Shown here one piece after another: positions 5,371 to 5,425 of a DNA stretch of 5,425 nucleotides. Position 1 is the stretch's first letter, and each line of letters begins with the position of its first letter. The DNA is from an uncultured Selenomonadales bacterium. GTDB taxonomy: Bacteria > Bacillota > Negativicutes > Selenomonadales > Selenomonadaceae. Made by a program: the position numbers and the translations under genes. The notes under the pieces are model-generated. The model ran no database searches, was not told where the DNA came from, and saw only the letters and a program-made list of their open reading frames with translations. The DNA lies in the NCBI GenBank assembly GCA_947167555.1, contig CAMVIO010000149.1:1-5425 (forward strand), read 5' to 3'.

Positions 5371-5421
5371 CATGTGGCAACTTAAAATCGGGATTAGTGT
5401 CGAGGACTGTTGGATAAAGCG
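5364..5421 (+). repeat. Structured direct repeat, right copy
   Basis: This copy has the same orientation as 3867-3924 and differs from it at 6 of 58 positions. The second half, GAGGACTGTTGGATAAAGCG, is identical to the left copy, where it forms the left arm of a terminator hairpin. The window ends before the expected right arm. Placed 53 bases after the ATPase stop, it may well terminate that gene. Confidence 0.8.
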
Positions 5422-5425
5422 GTGT

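Overview
The window looks like accessory sequence from a low-to-mid GC Bacillota genome. A Negativicutes (Selenomonas-like) host is plausible from the two-hairpin GC-rich intergenic repeat, the exported protein without a lipobox, and strong AGGAG-type ribosome sites. This is an inference from style, not a database match. No rRNA, tRNA, CRISPR array or transposase is visible.

Layout. Bases 1-147 hold a GC-rich dispersed-type repeat made of two hairpin pairs. Bases 321 to about 492 (+) carry what I read as the N-terminal remnant of an RpiB/LacA/LacB-family sugar-phosphate isomerase, broken by an in-frame TAG, a frameshift and a missing 3' half. It runs head-on into the terminator of an AT-rich, minus-strand two-gene operon: a 79-aa DUF5678-like protein (1062-1301) followed by a retropepsin-like aspartic protease with a DTGA motif and a lysine/arginine-rich tail (534-1040). 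This operon has its own promoter (1328-1356) and terminator (487-519), so it forms a compact, self-contained cassette.

Divergently, a strong promoter (1390-1418) drives a secreted phosphatidylserine-decarboxylase-family protein (1439-2776) with a signal peptide, an additional N-terminal domain and a GGSD self-cleavage site. A long bidirectional terminator (2814-2870) separates it from a convergent minus-strand pair: a 99-aa uncharacterised protein (3497-3796) and a multi-pass membrane protein (2941-3435), probably co-transcribed.

The right end is an AAA_14/DUF4143 ATPase gene (4057-5310) with a near-consensus promoter. It is bracketed by two direct copies, 52 of 58 bases identical, of a structured repeat (3867-3924 and 5364-5421). 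The left copy ends in a terminator hairpin although no plus-strand gene lies immediately upstream, so the ATPase looks like a repeat-flanked cassette or the survivor of a tandem array. The most interesting items are the DUF5678/aspartic protease pair with its broken isomerase neighbour, the exported PSD-like enzyme, and the structured repeats around the ATPase.
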